Source: Lysobacterales bacterium
Lineage (GTDB): Bacteria; Pseudomonadota; Gammaproteobacteria; Xanthomonadales; SZUA-5
NCBI GenBank assembly: GCA_022844135.1
Contig: JALHMG010000035.1
Span: forward strand, 1-64,000
Length of the DNA stretch: 64,000 bases
Direction of reading: 5' to 3'
Positions 17,878 to 28,654 of this stretch are shown here, in pieces. Both the position numbers and the translations under genes were made by a program. Positions within the stretch are counted from its first letter, which is position 1. Each line of letters opens with the position of its first letter. Below the pieces are notes generated by a model, which was not told where the DNA came from, did no database searches, and was given only the letters and a program-made list of their open reading frames with translations.

Positions 17878-19905
17878 TCATCGCAGCACCACCAGCGCTC
17901 GTCCGGGCACGTCGAAGGCGCTCGCCTTGCTCCCTTCGCAAAACTCGCCGCTGCTATCGAGCACCACGCTCACTTCGGCGCCGACAGCAAAGCGCCGTGC
18001 GGTCGCGTCCGGATTGAACGCGATCCGCAGCCGCGGCTCGGCGGCGCCCGCCGGCCACAGCTCGCACAAGAAGGCAGCTTCGTAATGGTCGTGCCAATCG
18101 TGGACTTGCATCGGCAGGCCATCGGGCGTGCGCCAATGCACCTGCGCGCAGGCGCCGTTCGATGTGAACCAGGCATCGTGATGCAGCAGGGGCTCGCTGC
18201 GCCGCAGCGCAATCAGGCGCGCGGCGAACGCGGCAAGTTCCGTATCGGCCTGCGCCCAGTCGATCCACGACACTGGGTTGTCCTGGCAATAGGCGTTGTT
18301 GTTGCCGCGCTGAGTGCGTCCGAGCTCGTCGCCGGCCAGCAGCATCGGCGTACCCTGCGCCAGCAGCAGCGTTGCCAGCAAGGCGCGGCGCACGCGGCGG
18401 CGCGTTGCCGCGATCGCAGCGTCGTCGATCTCGCCCTCCACGCCGAAGGCGCATGCGATCTCGCCGCTGCGACCATCCCGCCCACCCTCGCCGTTGGCGT
18501 CATTGCGCTTGCGCTCGTAGCTGGTCAGGTCGGCAAGCGTAAAACCATCGTGCGCGGCGATGTAGTTGACGCTCGCGGTCGGCCGTCTGGCGCCGTGATG
18601 GAATACATCGCTGGACGCGCAGAAACGCCGCGCGAATTCGCCGCGCGTGACCGGGCGATTCAGCCAATAACCGCGCACGCTGTCGCGAAAGCGATCGTTC
18701 CACTCGAAAAGCGGCGCCGGAAAGCGGCCGAGTTGGTAGCCGCCGGGTCCGGCATCCCACGGCTCGGCGATCAGACGCGCATGACGCAGCACCGGGTCTT
18801 GTTTGAGCGCGATGAAGAACGCGCAGGCCGCATCGAAGCCGTGCGCCGTGCGGCCCAGAGTGGCGGCGAGATCGAAGCGAAAACCATCGACGCCCAGCTC
18901 CTCGCGCCAATAGCGCAGGCTGTCGAGCACGAACTCGGTCACGCGTGGATGCGCCACGTTCAAGGTATTGCCGCAACCGCTGAAATTCTCTCCGCGCGAG
19001 CGATCGTCGCCCGCCAGCCGATACCAACTGGCGTTGTCGAGCCCGCGAAAACTCAAAGTCGGTCCCAGCTCGTCGCCCTCGGCGCTATGGTTGTACACCA
19101 CATCGATGAGCACTTCGATGCCAGCCTGGTGCAGTACCTGGACCATCGTGCGGAAGGCTTCGCGGCTGCCGTAATGCGCCTGCGGGGCGAAAAAGCCGAG
19201 CGTGTTGTAACCCCAATAATTGCTCAAACGTCTGGCTTCCAGCGCCGCTTCGCTGACCGCGAATTGCACCGGCAAGAGGCACAGGGAGGTGATGCCGAGG
19301 GCATGAAAATGCGCGATGGCCGCCTTCGATGCGAGTCCGGCAAAGCGCCCGCGATCCTCATTGGCGATGCCCGGATGCTGCAGCGTGAATCCGCGCACAT
19401 GCAGCTCATAAATCACCGCGCGTTCGCGTGGCGTCTGCGGCCTGGACCACTCGACACGCGGCAGCGGGGGCGCCACGCGCGCCTTTAGAGCCAGAGCGGC
19501 GTTATCGCGCGCATCGAAAGCGCGCGCACCCTGCGGATCGCCGAGCGGATAGGCGTAATGCAGCTCGTGATGATGGAAACGGCCGACGATCTCTCGCGCA
19601 TACGGATCGAGCAGCAACTTGTGCGCGTTGAAGCGCTGCCCGTCGTCCGGCGCAAACGGGCCGTGCGCACGATAGCCGTACACCAGCCCCGGCCCCGCGC
19701 CATCCAGGAATCCCGCGAACACCCCGTGATCCGGCCCATGCAGCCGGTAGCGCTTCAACTCGCGCGTGCCCTCGCTGTCGAACAGGCACAGCTCGATGGC
19801 ATCGGCATGCTCCGACCACAGCGAAAAATGCACGCCATCGGCGCAAACCGTGGCGCCGAACGGGAGCGGTCGCGGGGCGGAGAGGGCGGACGGGAGGGCG
19901 GTCAT
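17878..19905 (-). CDS. glgX: Glycogen debranching enzyme GlgX
   Basis: GH13 isoamylase-type enzyme that hydrolyses alpha-1,6 branches on phosphorylase-limited glycogen. The start MTALPSALSAPRPLPFGATV gives 675 aa; an in-frame extension to 19971 is not conserved-looking. The CBM48 N-terminal domain contains GVHFSLWSEHA. The catalytic barrel shows VIYELHVRGFT, DVVYNHSAEGDE, VDGFRFDLAATLG (nucleophile Asp), LIAEPWDAGPGGYQLGRFP (acid Glu) and AAHDGFTLADLTSYERKRND. Flanked by malQ downstream and, beyond a large F2 hairpin, glgB upstream. Confidence 0.95.
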   Translation of the reverse strand: MTALPSALSAPRPLPFGATVCADGVHFSLWSEHADAIELCLFDSEGTRELKRYRLHGPDHGVFAGFLDGAGPGLVYGYRAHGPFAPDDGQRFNAHKLLLDPYAREIVGRFHHHELHYAYPLGDPQGARAFDARDNAALALKARVAPPLPRVEWSRPQTPRERAVIYELHVRGFTLQHPGIANEDRGRFAGLASKAAIAHFHALGITSLCLLPVQFAVSEAALEARRLSNYWGYNTLGFFAPQAHYGSREAFRTMVQVLHQAGIEVLIDVVYNHSAEGDELGPTLSFRGLDNASWYRLAGDDRSRGENFSGCGNTLNVAHPRVTEFVLDSLRYWREELGVDGFRFDLAATLGRTAHGFDAACAFFIALKQDPVLRHARLIAEPWDAGPGGYQLGRFPAPLFEWNDRFRDSVRGYWLNRPVTRGEFARRFCASSDVFHHGARRPTASVNYIAAHDGFTLADLTSYERKRNDANGEGGRDGRSGEIACAFGVEGEIDDAAIAATRRRVRRALLATLLLAQGTPMLLAGDELGRTQRGNNNAYCQDNPVSWIDWAQADTELAAFAARLIALRRSEPLLHHDAWFTSNGACAQVHWRTPDGLPMQVHDWHDHYEAAFLCELWPAGAAEPRLRIAFNPDATARRFAVGAEVSVVLDSSGEFCEGSKASAFDVPGRALVVLR

Positions 19906-20035
19906 TCGGCCACACCACCACGGACGTTCCGCAGTTGCGAGCCCCGGGCATTGCGCGGCCGTGGAAGACATCGCCGGGTGTTTGCGAGCAGCCTAGGCGC
20001 TCCAAGATGCGCCTCGATATGCCGCTTGACGACCA

Positions 20036-20188
20036 GAGTGAGGGCACGAGGGCACGAGGGCACGAGGGCACGTGTACTCCGAGCCGCCATGCACAAGAAC
20101 CGCATCGATGTGTGCCGATGCTCTTCCAACACGGCAAAGCCGAAAAGTGCACGTGCCCTCGTGCCCTCGTGCCCTCGTGCCCTCGCTC
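20036..20188. repeat. F2 octamer inverted pair (39-bp arms)
   Basis: The left arm (20036-20074) holds four tandem GAGGGCAC octamers; the right arm (20150-20188) holds four GTGCCCTC octamers. The 39-bp arms are complementary with one mismatch and enclose a 75-bp loop, a very stable hairpin. GGG triplets recur every 8 bp on the G-rich strand of each arm, fitting the G3-N5 quadruplex pattern. The element fills much of the 328-bp glgB-glgX gap (19906-20233), where no gene was seen. Confidence 0.95.
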
Positions 20189-20233
20189 TTTGCAGGAGAT
20201 CTTTTGCGGCACTAATTGTCGGGACGATCGTCC

Positions 20234-22561
20234 TCACGCCGCCACCAGAAACACCACCGCCAACGGCGGCAAGGTCAGTTCAATGGCGCCATCGCGCGCT
20301 TCGATCGTGCCTGCGCCGTTACCCACGTTGCTGCCGCCGTAGAAGGTCGAATCGGTGTTAAGCGCCTCGCGCCAGCGCGAATGGCGTACACGGTTCAATG
20401 GCACGCGATAGCCATGGCGCACGATCGGAGTGAAATTGCAGACAACGATCGCCGCCTGGTCCAGCTCGTCGAAGCGCGCCCACGCCAGGACACTGTTCTC
20501 GCGATCGTCGCCGATCAGCCAGTCGAAGCCTTGCGGCGAATGGTCCAGCCGGTGCAACGCGGGGGTGTCTCGATACAGTCCGTTGAGGTCGCGCACCAGA
20601 CGCTGCACGCCCGCGTGGCGCGGATCGTCGAGCAGTTCCCAGGGCAACGACGCATCGTGATTCCATTCGCTCGTTTGCGCGAACTCCTGGCCCATGAACA
20701 GCAGCTTCTTGCCGGGATGGCCCCACATGAATCCGTAGTAAGCGCGTAAATTCGCAAAGCGCTGCCAGTCGTCGCCCGGCATTTTGCCCAGCATCGAGCG
20801 CTTGCCGTGCACCACCTCGTCATGCGAGATCGGCAGCAGATAGTTTTCGCTGAATGCATACACCAGCCCGAAGGTCATCAGATCGTGGTGCCAGCGCCGA
20901 TGGATCGGATCCTCGGCGATATAGCGCAGCGTGTCGTTCATCCACCCCATGTTCCACTTGAAGTGAAAGCCAAGGCCGCCCGCGTATGTCGGCGCCGAAA
21001 CCCGTGGAAATGCGGTCGACTCCTCGGCGACGGTGATCGCGCCAGGACAGGCGCTGCCGAGATCCTCATTGATCTCCTTGAACAGCGAAATCGCCTCCAG
21101 ATTCTCGCGGCCACCGAAGGCATTCGGCACCCACTGACCATGCTCGCGCGAGTAGTCGCGGTAAAGCATCGAGGCCACGGCATCGACGCGCAATCCGTCG
21201 AGGCCAAAACGCTCCACCCAATAGCGCGCGCTGCCCTTCAAGAAGGTGCGCACCTCGGTGCGCGCGAAGTTGTAGATCAACGTATTCCAATCGCGGTGGA
21301 AGCCTTCTTTGGGATCGCCGTATTCGTAAAGCGCAGTGCCATCGAACTGCGCCAGCCCATGCGCATCGGACGGAAAATGCGCCGGCACCCAATCGAGCAG
21401 CACGCCCACGCCATGCGCGTGACAGGCAGCAATAAAATCCTGGAAGTCCTCGGCCGTCCCGAAGCGCGAGGTCGGCGCGTACATTCCGGTCGGTTGATAA
21501 CCCCACGAGCCGTCAAAGGGGAACTCGGCGATGGGCATCAGTTCGATGTGGGTGAAGCCGAGTGAGGCGGCGTAGGCGGGAAGGGATTGGGCGAGGGAGC
21601 GCCAGGTTGGCGATGTGTCGCGGGAGTTCGCATCTGAAGTCAAAAGCGAGGGCACGAGGGCACGAGGGCACGAGGGCACGCGCTCCGTTCGAACGATCAA
21701 CCGCGAATGGTTTTCTGGGCTATCGAAACCATGGTTGAAGCGCGGATCGTCTCGATGTGCAAGTGCGCTTGCTCTTGCCTCTTTGTCGGTAGCATCGGCA
21801 TGCCCATTCGCAAGCCGTGCCCACGACCCCACATGCACCTCATACACGCTGATCGGCGCATGGCGATCGTTGGCGGCGGCGCGGGGTGCGGGCAAGGGCC
21901 GCAACTGCGGCAACCGCGCAACACGCGAAGCGGTGTTGGGACGCAGCTCTGCAGCGAAGGCGTAGGGATCCGATTTGGCGACCAGCGCGCCATTCGCGCC
22001 AACGATCTCGAACTTGTAGAGATCGCCAATCGCGGCGTGCGGGATGAAGATTTCGAAGACGCCTGCGCGATGGCGCAGGCGCATCGGATGACGGCGGCCG
22101 TCCCAGTTGTTGAAACTGCCAACCACACTGACGCGACGCGCGTTCGGCGCCCAAAGGGCAAAACGTACACCGGACACATCGTCAATCGTCAGCGGATGGG
22201 CGCCGAGCATCTCGAATGGTCGGCCATGACGACCCTCGCGCAGCGCGTCGAGCGCTGAATCGTCTAGCAGCGCGCCGTAAGCGAAAGCGTCGGCATAGCT
22301 GCCGCGCGTGCCATCGTGCCAGGTCACCCGCAGACGATAGTTGCAGCGCGTGGGCAAGCGCGCCTCGAAGAAGCCATCGTCGTGCCGCCGCACGAGCGCC
22401 GCCAGCAACGTGCCGTCGACATCGACCGCATCGACCGCCATCGCGCCTGGCAGCAACGCACGCAGCCAGTGCATGCCATCGAGGGTGTGCAGGCCGAGCA
22501 CCGCAAACGGATCGCTGTGTTCGGCGCGCAGCAGGGCGGCAATGGAGGCGGTGGGCGTCAT
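20234..22561 (-). CDS. glgB: 1,4-alpha-glucan branching enzyme GlgB
   Basis: GH13 enzyme that introduces alpha-1,6 branches into glycogen; 775 aa from MTPTASIAALLRAEHSDPF. A duplicated CBM48-type N-terminus (HSDPFAVLGLH; FEMLGAHPL; VVGSFNNWDGRRHPM) precedes the barrel with YEVHVGSW, DWVPAHFP, LDGLRVDAVASMLYRDYSRE (nucleophile Asp), TVAEES (acid Glu) and ISHDEVVHGKRSML. Between YEVHVGSW (about residues 240-247) and the PTWRSLAQ helix lie about 70 residues, whereas E. coli GlgB has about a dozen; part of the extra stretch (RVPSCPRALVPS, about residues 294-304) is encoded by F2 octamers. The frame is open throughout, so the enzyme may tolerate the expansion. Confidence 0.96.
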   Translation of the reverse strand: MTPTASIAALLRAEHSDPFAVLGLHTLDGMHWLRALLPGAMAVDAVDVDGTLLAALVRRHDDGFFEARLPTRCNYRLRVTWHDGTRGSYADAFAYGALLDDSALDALREGRHGRPFEMLGAHPLTIDDVSGVRFALWAPNARRVSVVGSFNNWDGRRHPMRLRHRAGVFEIFIPHAAIGDLYKFEIVGANGALVAKSDPYAFAAELRPNTASRVARLPQLRPLPAPRAAANDRHAPISVYEVHVGSWARLANGHADATDKEARASALAHRDDPRFNHGFDSPENHSRLIVRTERVPSCPRALVPSLLTSDANSRDTSPTWRSLAQSLPAYAASLGFTHIELMPIAEFPFDGSWGYQPTGMYAPTSRFGTAEDFQDFIAACHAHGVGVLLDWVPAHFPSDAHGLAQFDGTALYEYGDPKEGFHRDWNTLIYNFARTEVRTFLKGSARYWVERFGLDGLRVDAVASMLYRDYSREHGQWVPNAFGGRENLEAISLFKEINEDLGSACPGAITVAEESTAFPRVSAPTYAGGLGFHFKWNMGWMNDTLRYIAEDPIHRRWHHDLMTFGLVYAFSENYLLPISHDEVVHGKRSMLGKMPGDDWQRFANLRAYYGFMWGHPGKKLLFMGQEFAQTSEWNHDASLPWELLDDPRHAGVQRLVRDLNGLYRDTPALHRLDHSPQGFDWLIGDDRENSVLAWARFDELDQAAIVVCNFTPIVRHGYRVPLNRVRHSRWREALNTDSTFYGGSNVGNGAGTIEARDGAIELTLPPLAVVFLVAA
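21648..21679 (+). repeat. F2 octamer array (x4) inside glgB
   Basis: Four perfect GAGGGCAC copies on the plus strand lie within the glgB coding region, read as GTGCCCTC on the coding strand. The repeat belongs to a roughly 170-bp in-frame expansion of glgB that has no counterpart in the standard enzyme. Confidence 0.93.
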
Positions 22562-22569
22562 CGTGTATC

Positions 22570-22694
22570 GGGGCAAGGGGCGAGGGGCGCGGGGAACCGG
22601 CTTGAACGCGCAGGGCTAAGGCGCGGCCATGGCCGCCCGAAAGCGGCCAGCAACAACACTCGGCACGCGCCCCGTGCCCCGTGCCCCGTGCCCC
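22570..22694. repeat. F3 inverted pair between glgB and glgP
   Basis: A G-rich arm (22570-22594, GGGGCAAGGGGCGAGGGG) faces a C-rich arm of four CCCC tracts separated by GTG (22670-22694). On the minus strand, the strand transcribed as mRNA here, the right arm reads GGGG-CAC-GGGG repeated, a textbook four-tract G-quadruplex motif. The loop contains the 14-bp palindrome GCGGCCATGGCCGC (22623-22636). It lies in the glgP-glgB gap. Confidence 0.88.
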
Positions 22695-22715
22695 GCTCCA
22701 AAGCCTTCCGCGTGG

Positions 22716-25034
<2,319 letters not shown>

Positions 25035-25249
25035 CGTGATCGCCTGCTTTTGCACCGCGGGACTTTAATCGGCGGGCGTCCTCGCGGCGGCATACGTGCA
25101 ATCGTATTCAGGTGCAGCGTATCGATAGACCGTTCTCGGGGACGAAGCCGGACGCGCCACCGCCCCACTCCTCGGTTAACTCAGGACGCGTCAACCGTCC
25201 TCGGCCCCACGCGTTCCAGTGCTTGCCTGTCCTCAACCACGGAGCTTCC

Positions 25250-25489
25250 ATGAAAACGATTCGCCAAATCACCGCCCTTGTTGCAGCTGCCGGCCTCGGT
25301 GCACTGGCCACACACGCGCTCGCGGATCAACCGCTGATGGAGTCCGCGTTGAGTCATCTGGAAGCCGCAGAGCGCAATCTTGAAGCCGCTACTGCCGATA
25401 AAGGTGGTCATCGCGTCGAGGCGCTGCGGTTAGTGCGCGCTGCTCAAGCCGAAGTGCGCCAGGGGATTCGCCACGATCGGCGCAATTGA
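25250..25489 (+). CDS. Small secreted helical protein, unknown function
   Basis: 79-aa protein with a cleavable signal peptide (MKTIRQITALVAAAGLGALA, cleavage near ALA|DQP) and a short helical mature part. The segment AAERNLEAATADKGGHRVEA, followed by a basic tail ending RHDRRN, resembles a widespread family of small proteobacterial periplasmic proteins with a KGGHR motif and no established function. The start has a signal peptide directly after it; an in-frame extension to 25112 is rejected. It diverges from glgP, with which it shares the upstream region. Confidence 0.8.
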   Translation: MKTIRQITALVAAAGLGALATHALADQPLMESALSHLEAAERNLEAATADKGGHRVEALRLVRAAQAEVRQGIRHDRRN

Positions 25490-25568
25490 GCTTGGCGAAC
25501 ATCGGTCGGCTCGATGGTAGCCCTCGCCGTCGTGGAGCGAGTCGACTTTCGTCTCTGCCGACTTGAAC

Positions 25569-25591
25569 GCCCGGCGGCTGCGCCGCCGGGC
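25569..25591. terminator. Strong GC hairpin between convergent genes (possible terminator)
   Basis: Perfect 10-bp arms GCCCGGCGGC / GCCGCCGGGC with a TGC loop. It lies between the ends of two convergent genes (small secreted protein and anti-sigma factor). No U-run follows on either strand, so intrinsic termination is uncertain. The rest of 25490-25698 shows no gene. Confidence 0.5.
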
Positions 25592-25698
25592 CGGGCGTCA
25601 TAGCAGCGCTATGGCGACCGTGAGGACGATCGGCTTGCGCGGCATGCATTCGGGTCGAAAGACGCGGACATAATTCCAGTTATTTTTGGGACACCACA

Positions 25699-26412
25699 CT
25701 AGCGCCCACCCGCCGCGAGCAGCCGCGGCCTGGCGTTGTGAAGCTCGGTCTCGACCGCGTCGAAATCGCGGCTACTTTCCGCCAACAGGACCAGCGCTCC
25801 ATCCAGATACGGCACGGCGCGCACGGCCATGCCATCCATGCGTGCATCCATGCGCTCGACCTTCGCATCGCGCGGAAACAGCAGCGCTGTGACCGGGCCA
25901 GCGTCCTGGCGCACGACCATGTGCAAGGCGATGCGCGATTCGACCGGACAGCGGCTCAAATAATTGAGCGGCAGGCGTTGGCCATCGATGGCGAGCCCGG
26001 CGGTGGCGAAGGTGCGTTCGATGAGCGGCGCCGGCACGCGCTCGGTGCGGGTCAACGCGAACGGCTCATGGCTCAGATGCGCGGTCGCGTCGGCCATCAG
26101 CAGATGGGTCGCATCCGGCGCCGCGCCGCGCCACAGCACGGCAGCCAGCGCCACGCTCGCCGCGATTGCGGCGGCCCAGCCCAGCCACTGCCTCGGGCGC
26201 GCGACTGCACGCTCCTGCGCCAGGCGCGCCAACAGGCGCTGCTCGAATTCTTCCGGTACCGGCACCGCCAGCGCCGCCGCCAGTTCGCGCTCGAACGCGC
26301 GCGCATCGCGCAGCGCGGCTTGCGCCTCGTGGCCGAGCTCAGCGCTGGCATCGTCGAGCCGCGCCTCGCTGGGATCGACCATCAGCGCACGACGAAACTC
26401 AATAAAGTTCAT
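25699..26412 (-). CDS. DUF3379-type anti-sigma factor
   Basis: 237-aa protein with an N-terminal cytoplasmic helical region (FIEFRRALMVDPSEARLDDA, ELGHEAQAALRDARAFE), one membrane segment at about residues 79-97 (WLGWAAAIAASVALAAVLW) and a periplasmic domain, the layout of DUF3379 proteins encoded beside ECF sigma factors. It probably sequesters the sigma factor at the membrane until a signal relieves it. The ATG at 26412 has GGGGA at good spacing and overlaps the sigma gene end by 14 bp; an ATG two codons upstream is less likely. Confidence 0.85.
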   Translation of the reverse strand: MNFIEFRRALMVDPSEARLDDASAELGHEAQAALRDARAFERELAAALAVPVPEEFEQRLLARLAQERAVARPRQWLGWAAAIAASVALAAVLWRGAAPDATHLLMADATAHLSHEPFALTRTERVPAPLIERTFATAGLAIDGQRLPLNYLSRCPVESRIALHMVVRQDAGPVTALLFPRDAKVERMDARMDGMAVRAVPYLDGALVLLAESSRDFDAVETELHNARPRLLAAGGR

Positions 26413-26911
26413 GGACATTCCCCATCGGCTCGGCGCGCAGCAGCGCTTTCAGCTTCGCGCGAGCGCGAAACACTTGCGTCATCACCGCTTGCGCCGTGAT
26501 GCCCAGTTGCTCAGCGATTTCCTCGCAACTGAAACCGCCGATCAACTGCAGCAACAGCGGTTCGCGATACTTGGCTTCGATGCGCCCGATCGCGTCGCGC
26601 ATTTCCTGCACTTCGGTCATCGCATGCGCCGAGGGCGAGTCGTCATCCTCGATGACCACATCCTGGATATCGTCGATGGGCGGCACCTTGCGCTCGAAGA
26701 GCCGCGCGTGTTCGCGCCGGATGATCGTAAACAGCCACGCCTTCGCGGCTTTTTCGTCGCGCAGATCGGTGCGCGAGCGCCATGCGCGCAAGTAAGCTTC
26801 CTGGACCACATCCTGAGCCACGGCCTCGTCTTTGGCCAGCCAGAACGCGAAGCGATAGGCATCGCTCGCGTAGCGACGAACGAAGGCATCGAAGGCGGCA
26901 GCGTCGGACAT
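26399..26911 (-). CDS. ECF-family RNA polymerase sigma factor
   Basis: 170-aa group 4 sigma factor. Region 2 is DAYRFAFWLAKDEAVAQDVV followed by QEAYLRAWR; region 4 is YREPLLLQLIGGFSCEEIAE followed by QLGITAQAVMTQVFRARAKL, with the helix-turn-helix. Region 3 is absent as expected. Its end overlaps the anti-sigma gene, so the pair is co-translated. The 356 bp before the divergent adaptor gene (26912-27267) hold no other gene and may contain its autoregulated promoter, which cannot be assigned by eye. Confidence 0.93.
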   Translation of the reverse strand: MSDAAAFDAFVRRYASDAYRFAFWLAKDEAVAQDVVQEAYLRAWRSRTDLRDEKAAKAWLFTIIRREHARLFERKVPPIDDIQDVVIEDDDSPSAHAMTEVQEMRDAIGRIEAKYREPLLLQLIGGFSCEEIAEQLGITAQAVMTQVFRARAKLKALLRAEPMGNVHELY

Positions 26912-27196
26912 GCAACTCCCGTTTCAGTGGCGGCCACGATGGTCGCTGCAATCAAGACCCGCCTGACGGCAACTAGCTTTCACCATGCCACGATCGAAAG
27001 GCTGAGCCCAGACATTTCACGCCGTCGTGCCGGCGCGAACATCGACATCCCACCGTTCGCCGTCACTTCCCCGGGCCTGGTCGACCCTTCCCTGGTGTAG
27101 TGCGACCATTCAAGGCGCGTCTGCAAACCGTTGCGACGCTCGTCCGCGACGCGTCCGCGACCGTGTCCGCGGACAGATGCGTACGAGAGAAATCCA

Positions 27197-27213
27197 TTAA
27201 ATCAATGATTTAA
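27197..27213. promoter_or_regulatory. Inverted repeat upstream of export operon (candidate operator)
   Basis: TTAAATCAATGATTTAA is a perfect 8-bp inverted repeat around one central base, AT-rich in an otherwise GC-rich region. It lies about 55 bp before the adaptor start, where a repressor or activator dimer could bind. No regulator is adjacent, so its identity is unknown. Confidence 0.5.
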
Positions 27214-27267
27214 GATTTGGCATGGGTGCTGCATATCCGCATTTCGTCCACGCCAAACACTGTGTCC

Positions 27268-28518
27268 ATGATCAAAGATACCTCCGCCACCGACCGCACC
27301 GTTGGTCCGATCCGCAGGCGCACGCACATGGCCTGGTGGTTGGGCGGCGCGGCACTCGTGGCCATCATCGCTGGTCTGCTGATGCCGGTGTGGCTGGCCG
27401 AGGAAACGCTGCCGCGCGAGCGCGTGCGACTGGCGGTTGTCGAACAAGGTACATTGGTGCGAGACGTCAGCGCACAAGGCCGTGTGGTCGCAGCGCGCTC
27501 GCCCTCGCTCTACACCTTGAGCGCCGGCATCGTGCGCTTCGAGAAGGAACCCGGCGCCCAGGTCAAGAAGGGCGATGTGCTCGCCGTGATCGACAGCCCT
27601 GAGCGCATGAGCGAACTCAAGCGCGAGGAGGCGGCACTGGCCAAGTTGCGCGCCGAAGTGCAGCGCCAGGCGATCGGCAATCGCCGCGTCGAACTGGAGA
27701 AGAAGCGCGCCATCGACGCCGCCGAGATCGCCTGGCGCGCCGCCAAACGTGAAGCCGAACGCGCCCAATGGGCGTTCGATAAGGGCGCCATCGCCGAAGT
27801 CGATTACAAGCGCACCCAGGACACGCTCGCCGGCGCCGTGACCACGCTCGATGCGGCGCGCGCCGATCTAGAACTGGAACGCGACGCGTTGAAGCTGTCG
27901 CTGCAAACCTTCGATGAAGAGGCCGGTCGCCAGCAATTGCTGGTCGACGAATTAAACCGCCAGGTGCGCGCCCTGGAAGTACGGGCACCGTTCGACGGCA
28001 TCGTCGGCAACTGGCTGACGACCGACATGGCCTCGGTAGCGCCGAATCAGGCGCTGCTGACGGTGGTCGATCTGACCGAGCTGGAAGTCGAGGCGGCGGT
28101 GCCGGAGGTATATGCGGAATCGCTGAATCCCGGACAGCCCGCAGAAATCACCGTCGGTGGCGAGCGCTTGCGCGGGGAACTCAGGCTGGTTTCGCCCGAG
28201 GTGCAGAACGCACAAGTGCTGGCGCGCGTGCGCCTCACCGATCCGGCAGCGTTGCGCCAGAACCAGCGCGTGCAAGTGCGCGTGCTGCTGGAGGAAAAGC
28301 CGGACGTGCTGATCGTCGAGCGCGGCCCGATCTTCGAGCGCGATGGTTCCTTCGCCTGGGTGGTCGAAGGCGACGTCGCGCGGCGCCAGCCGATCCGCCT
28401 CGGCGCCAGTTCGGTCACCGAATTCGAAGTGATCAGCGGATTGGCGGCCGGACAACAAGTCATTGTTGCCGGCATCGATGAGCTGCGCGGTGTGGATGAA
28501 GTGTTGTTGACGCGCTGA
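27268..28518 (+). CDS. HlyD/MacA-type periplasmic adaptor
   Basis: 416-aa membrane-fusion protein from an ATG at 27268 (MIKDTSATDRTVGPIRRR). One N-terminal membrane segment (AWWLGGAALVAIIAGLLMPV) is followed by the lipoyl half LYTLSAGIVRFEKEPGAQVK, a long charged coiled-coil hairpin (about residues 110-220), the second lipoyl half VRAPFDGIVGNWLTTD, and beta-barrel domains. It is the first gene of an adaptor-ATPase-permease-permease export operon. A TTG further upstream would add an unconserved leader and is rejected. Confidence 0.9.
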   Translation: MIKDTSATDRTVGPIRRRTHMAWWLGGAALVAIIAGLLMPVWLAEETLPRERVRLAVVEQGTLVRDVSAQGRVVAARSPSLYTLSAGIVRFEKEPGAQVKKGDVLAVIDSPERMSELKREEAALAKLRAEVQRQAIGNRRVELEKKRAIDAAEIAWRAAKREAERAQWAFDKGAIAEVDYKRTQDTLAGAVTTLDAARADLELERDALKLSLQTFDEEAGRQQLLVDELNRQVRALEVRAPFDGIVGNWLTTDMASVAPNQALLTVVDLTELEVEAAVPEVYAESLNPGQPAEITVGGERLRGELRLVSPEVQNAQVLARVRLTDPAALRQNQRVQVRVLLEEKPDVLIVERGPIFERDGSFAWVVEGDVARRQPIRLGASSVTEFEVISGLAAGQQVIVAGIDELRGVDEVLLTR

Positions 28519-28522
28519 GGCG

Positions 28523-28651
28523 GGTTGCGGGTTCTCGGTTGTTGATTGCTGGTTCTTAGATAAAGCCAGATCCACAACCTTTGAATCGTCCCAGTGCCTG
28601 CGAAAAGCGAAGAAGCACAACCAAGAACCAAGAATCAAGAACCAGGAACCT
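28523..28651. repeat. F1 inverted pair before the ABC ATPase gene
   Basis: A GGTT-rich arm (28523-28557) and an AACC/AAGAACC-rich arm (28617-28651) flank about 60 bp. The right arm ends AGGAACCTGCC directly before the ATPase ATG, so the repeat supplies the apparent Shine-Dalgarno sequence (AGGAA). Confidence 0.82.
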
Positions 28652-28654
28652 GCC

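Noticed and set aside
17587-19488. Long plus-strand frame opposite glgX and the malQ start
   Set aside because: Arg/Ala-rich shadow with no recognisable domain; the minus strand encodes complete GlgX.
26912-27196. A gene in the ECF-adaptor intergenic region
   Set aside because: Only short frames with no ribosome-binding site or conserved sequence.
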